64,000 nucleotides of DNA. It comes from Arthrobacter sp. SLBN-112. Its GTDB lineage: Bacteria; Actinomycetota; Actinomycetes; Actinomycetales; Micrococcaceae. The notes below the pieces were generated by a model, which was not told the origin of the DNA, searched no databases, and was given only the letters and a program-made list of their open reading frames with translations. A program made the position numbers and the translations under genes. Of this stretch, positions 63,285 to 64,000 are shown in pieces (within the stretch, counting starts at the first letter, position 1; every line of letters starts with the position of its first letter). Location: contig NZ_VFMU01000001.1 in assembly GCF_006715225.1 (NCBI RefSeq), positions 1,178,001-1,242,000 on the forward strand. Reading direction: 5' to 3'.

Positions 63285-64000
63285 TTACTGGTTAGCGCTT
63301 TCCTGCTGGTCAGCCAGCAGTTGGGGAATCCGGTCCGGGGGAACAGGGCGGCAAAAGTAGTAGCCTTGGGCGCTGCGGCAGCCCAGACCGCGCAGGATCT
63401 CCGCCTGCTCTGCCGTTTCCACGCCTTCCCACACGGCTTCCAGCCCGCACGCCCGCACCAGCTGCAGCACCGCAGCCACCAGGGCAGGCTGGCTGGGGTC
63501 GGTCTCCAGCCCGGCAATCAGTGATTTGTCCACCTTGACCCGGTCCACCGGAAGGCGGCGGAGGTAGCTGATGGAGGAATAGCCGGTACCAAAATCATCA
63601 ATTTCGATGCCGACGCCCAATCCCCGGAGCCCGCCCAGCGAATACCGGTCCAGCTCATTGCCTTTGACGATGGCCACTTCCGTCAATTCCAGGACCACCT
63701 GCTCGGGCCTGACCCCGGTCTCCATGAGCACCTTCCGCACGTCCTCGATGAACTGCAGGCTCTGCAGGTCGGTGGCGGAGATGTTGATCCGAACGGAAAA
63801 CGTGGTGTCCAGCAGGGATGCGTCACTCCAGGCCCGCAACTGCCTTACCGCCGTCCTGAGCACCCACAGGCCCAGTTCCGAGATCAGTCCTGCCTCCTCG
63901 GCAAGGGGAATGAACTCGTCAGGCATGATGAAGCCGCGGGTGGGGTGGTTCCAGCGGACCAGTGCCTCCACGCCTTCGATCCGTCCCGTGGCGAGCTCCA
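63285..64000 (-). CDS. EAL-domain protein, N terminus cut by window edge
   Basis: The frame is open to the right edge (ELATGRIEGVEALVRW) and encodes a complete C-terminal EAL domain with canonical motifs EALVRW, INISATDL, LELTE, DDFGTGYSS, KVDKSLI and WEGVET. It is probably a c-di-GMP phosphodiesterase, possibly with a GGDEF or PAS domain upstream outside the window. It precedes, in the same direction, the other EAL gene. Confidence 0.9.
   Translation of the reverse strand, partial: ELATGRIEGVEALVRWNHPTRGFIMPDEFIPLAEEAGLISELGLWVLRTAVRQLRAWSDASLLDTTFSVRINISATDLQSLQFIEDVRKVLMETGVRPEQVVLELTEVAIVKGNELDRYSLGGLRGLGVGIEIDDFGTGYSSISYLRRLPVDRVKVDKSLIAGLETDPSQPALVAAVLQLVRACGLEAVWEGVETAEQAEILRGLGCRSAQGYYFCRPVPPDRIPQLLADQQESANQ

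Overview
The window looks like chromosomal DNA of a high-GC actinobacterium of the Arthrobacter/Pseudarthrobacter type (Micrococcaceae). This is inferred from GC-rich third codon positions, frequent GTG and TTG starts, many GTGA/ATGA overlaps, an actinobacterial-style SOS box, an ECF41 sigma factor, a DUF6480 protein, and many IclR/GntR/LacI regulators with MFS or ABC uptake systems. No rRNA, tRNA, CRISPR array or transposase gene was found. About 60 protein genes are supported. || 0-12.97 kb: an MHS-type MFS carrier cut by the left edge; a GntR regulator coupled to a second MFS protein; a MOSC protein; a short UvrA-like ABC ATPase; an AraC-VOC pair; a small membrane protein; a PAS-ANTAR regulator; and a catabolic cluster (2-hydroxyacid dehydrogenase, FAH-family hydrolase, IclR regulator, MHS transporter). 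The last cluster shares a 16-bp candidate operator at three promoters. || 13-22 kb: two DUF202 membrane proteins, then an LysR-controlled minus-strand operon (sulfatase with the C-x-P-S-R motif, MFS carrier, formylglycine-generating enzyme, FAD-linked hydroxyacid oxidase, TPP enzyme). It reads as a self-contained organosulfate catabolic route. A serine resolvase follows, and resolvase-site-like repeats lie on both sides of the block. || 23-35 kb: acid uptake and catabolism. This holds a universal stress protein with TctABC, two IclR regulators, an HMG-CoA-lyase-type enzyme with a class III CoA-transferase, an SMP-30 lactonase-like protein, and a four-gene glutamate-type ABC transporter. || 35-39 kb: a mosaic junction. 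It holds a 57-aa ORF with three 11-residue GNWP repeats, a secreted protein ending in DPGSSPD, a frameshifted resolvase remnant, and an ECF41 sigma factor behind an oxidoreductase gene interrupted by an in-frame TAG. || 39-64 kb: mostly core and accessory metabolism. It includes an alarmone synthetase; a LacI-controlled nucleoside hydrolase, MFS and ribokinase operon; an SDR; a membrane-protein pair next to an amidase and a double-Lrp regulator; a second DPGSSPD-type secreted protein; a cyclodeaminase-like protein; a kynurenine-formamidase-like hydrolase; a PfkB kinase; a matrixin-like metalloprotease; an orphan substrate-binding protein; an SOS-controlled umuDC pair; HAD and GDPD hydrolases; and two EAL-domain proteins, the last cut by the right edge. 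Three intergenic hairpins near 45.1, 54.3 and 55.6 kb share their primary sequence and form a dispersed palindromic repeat family.
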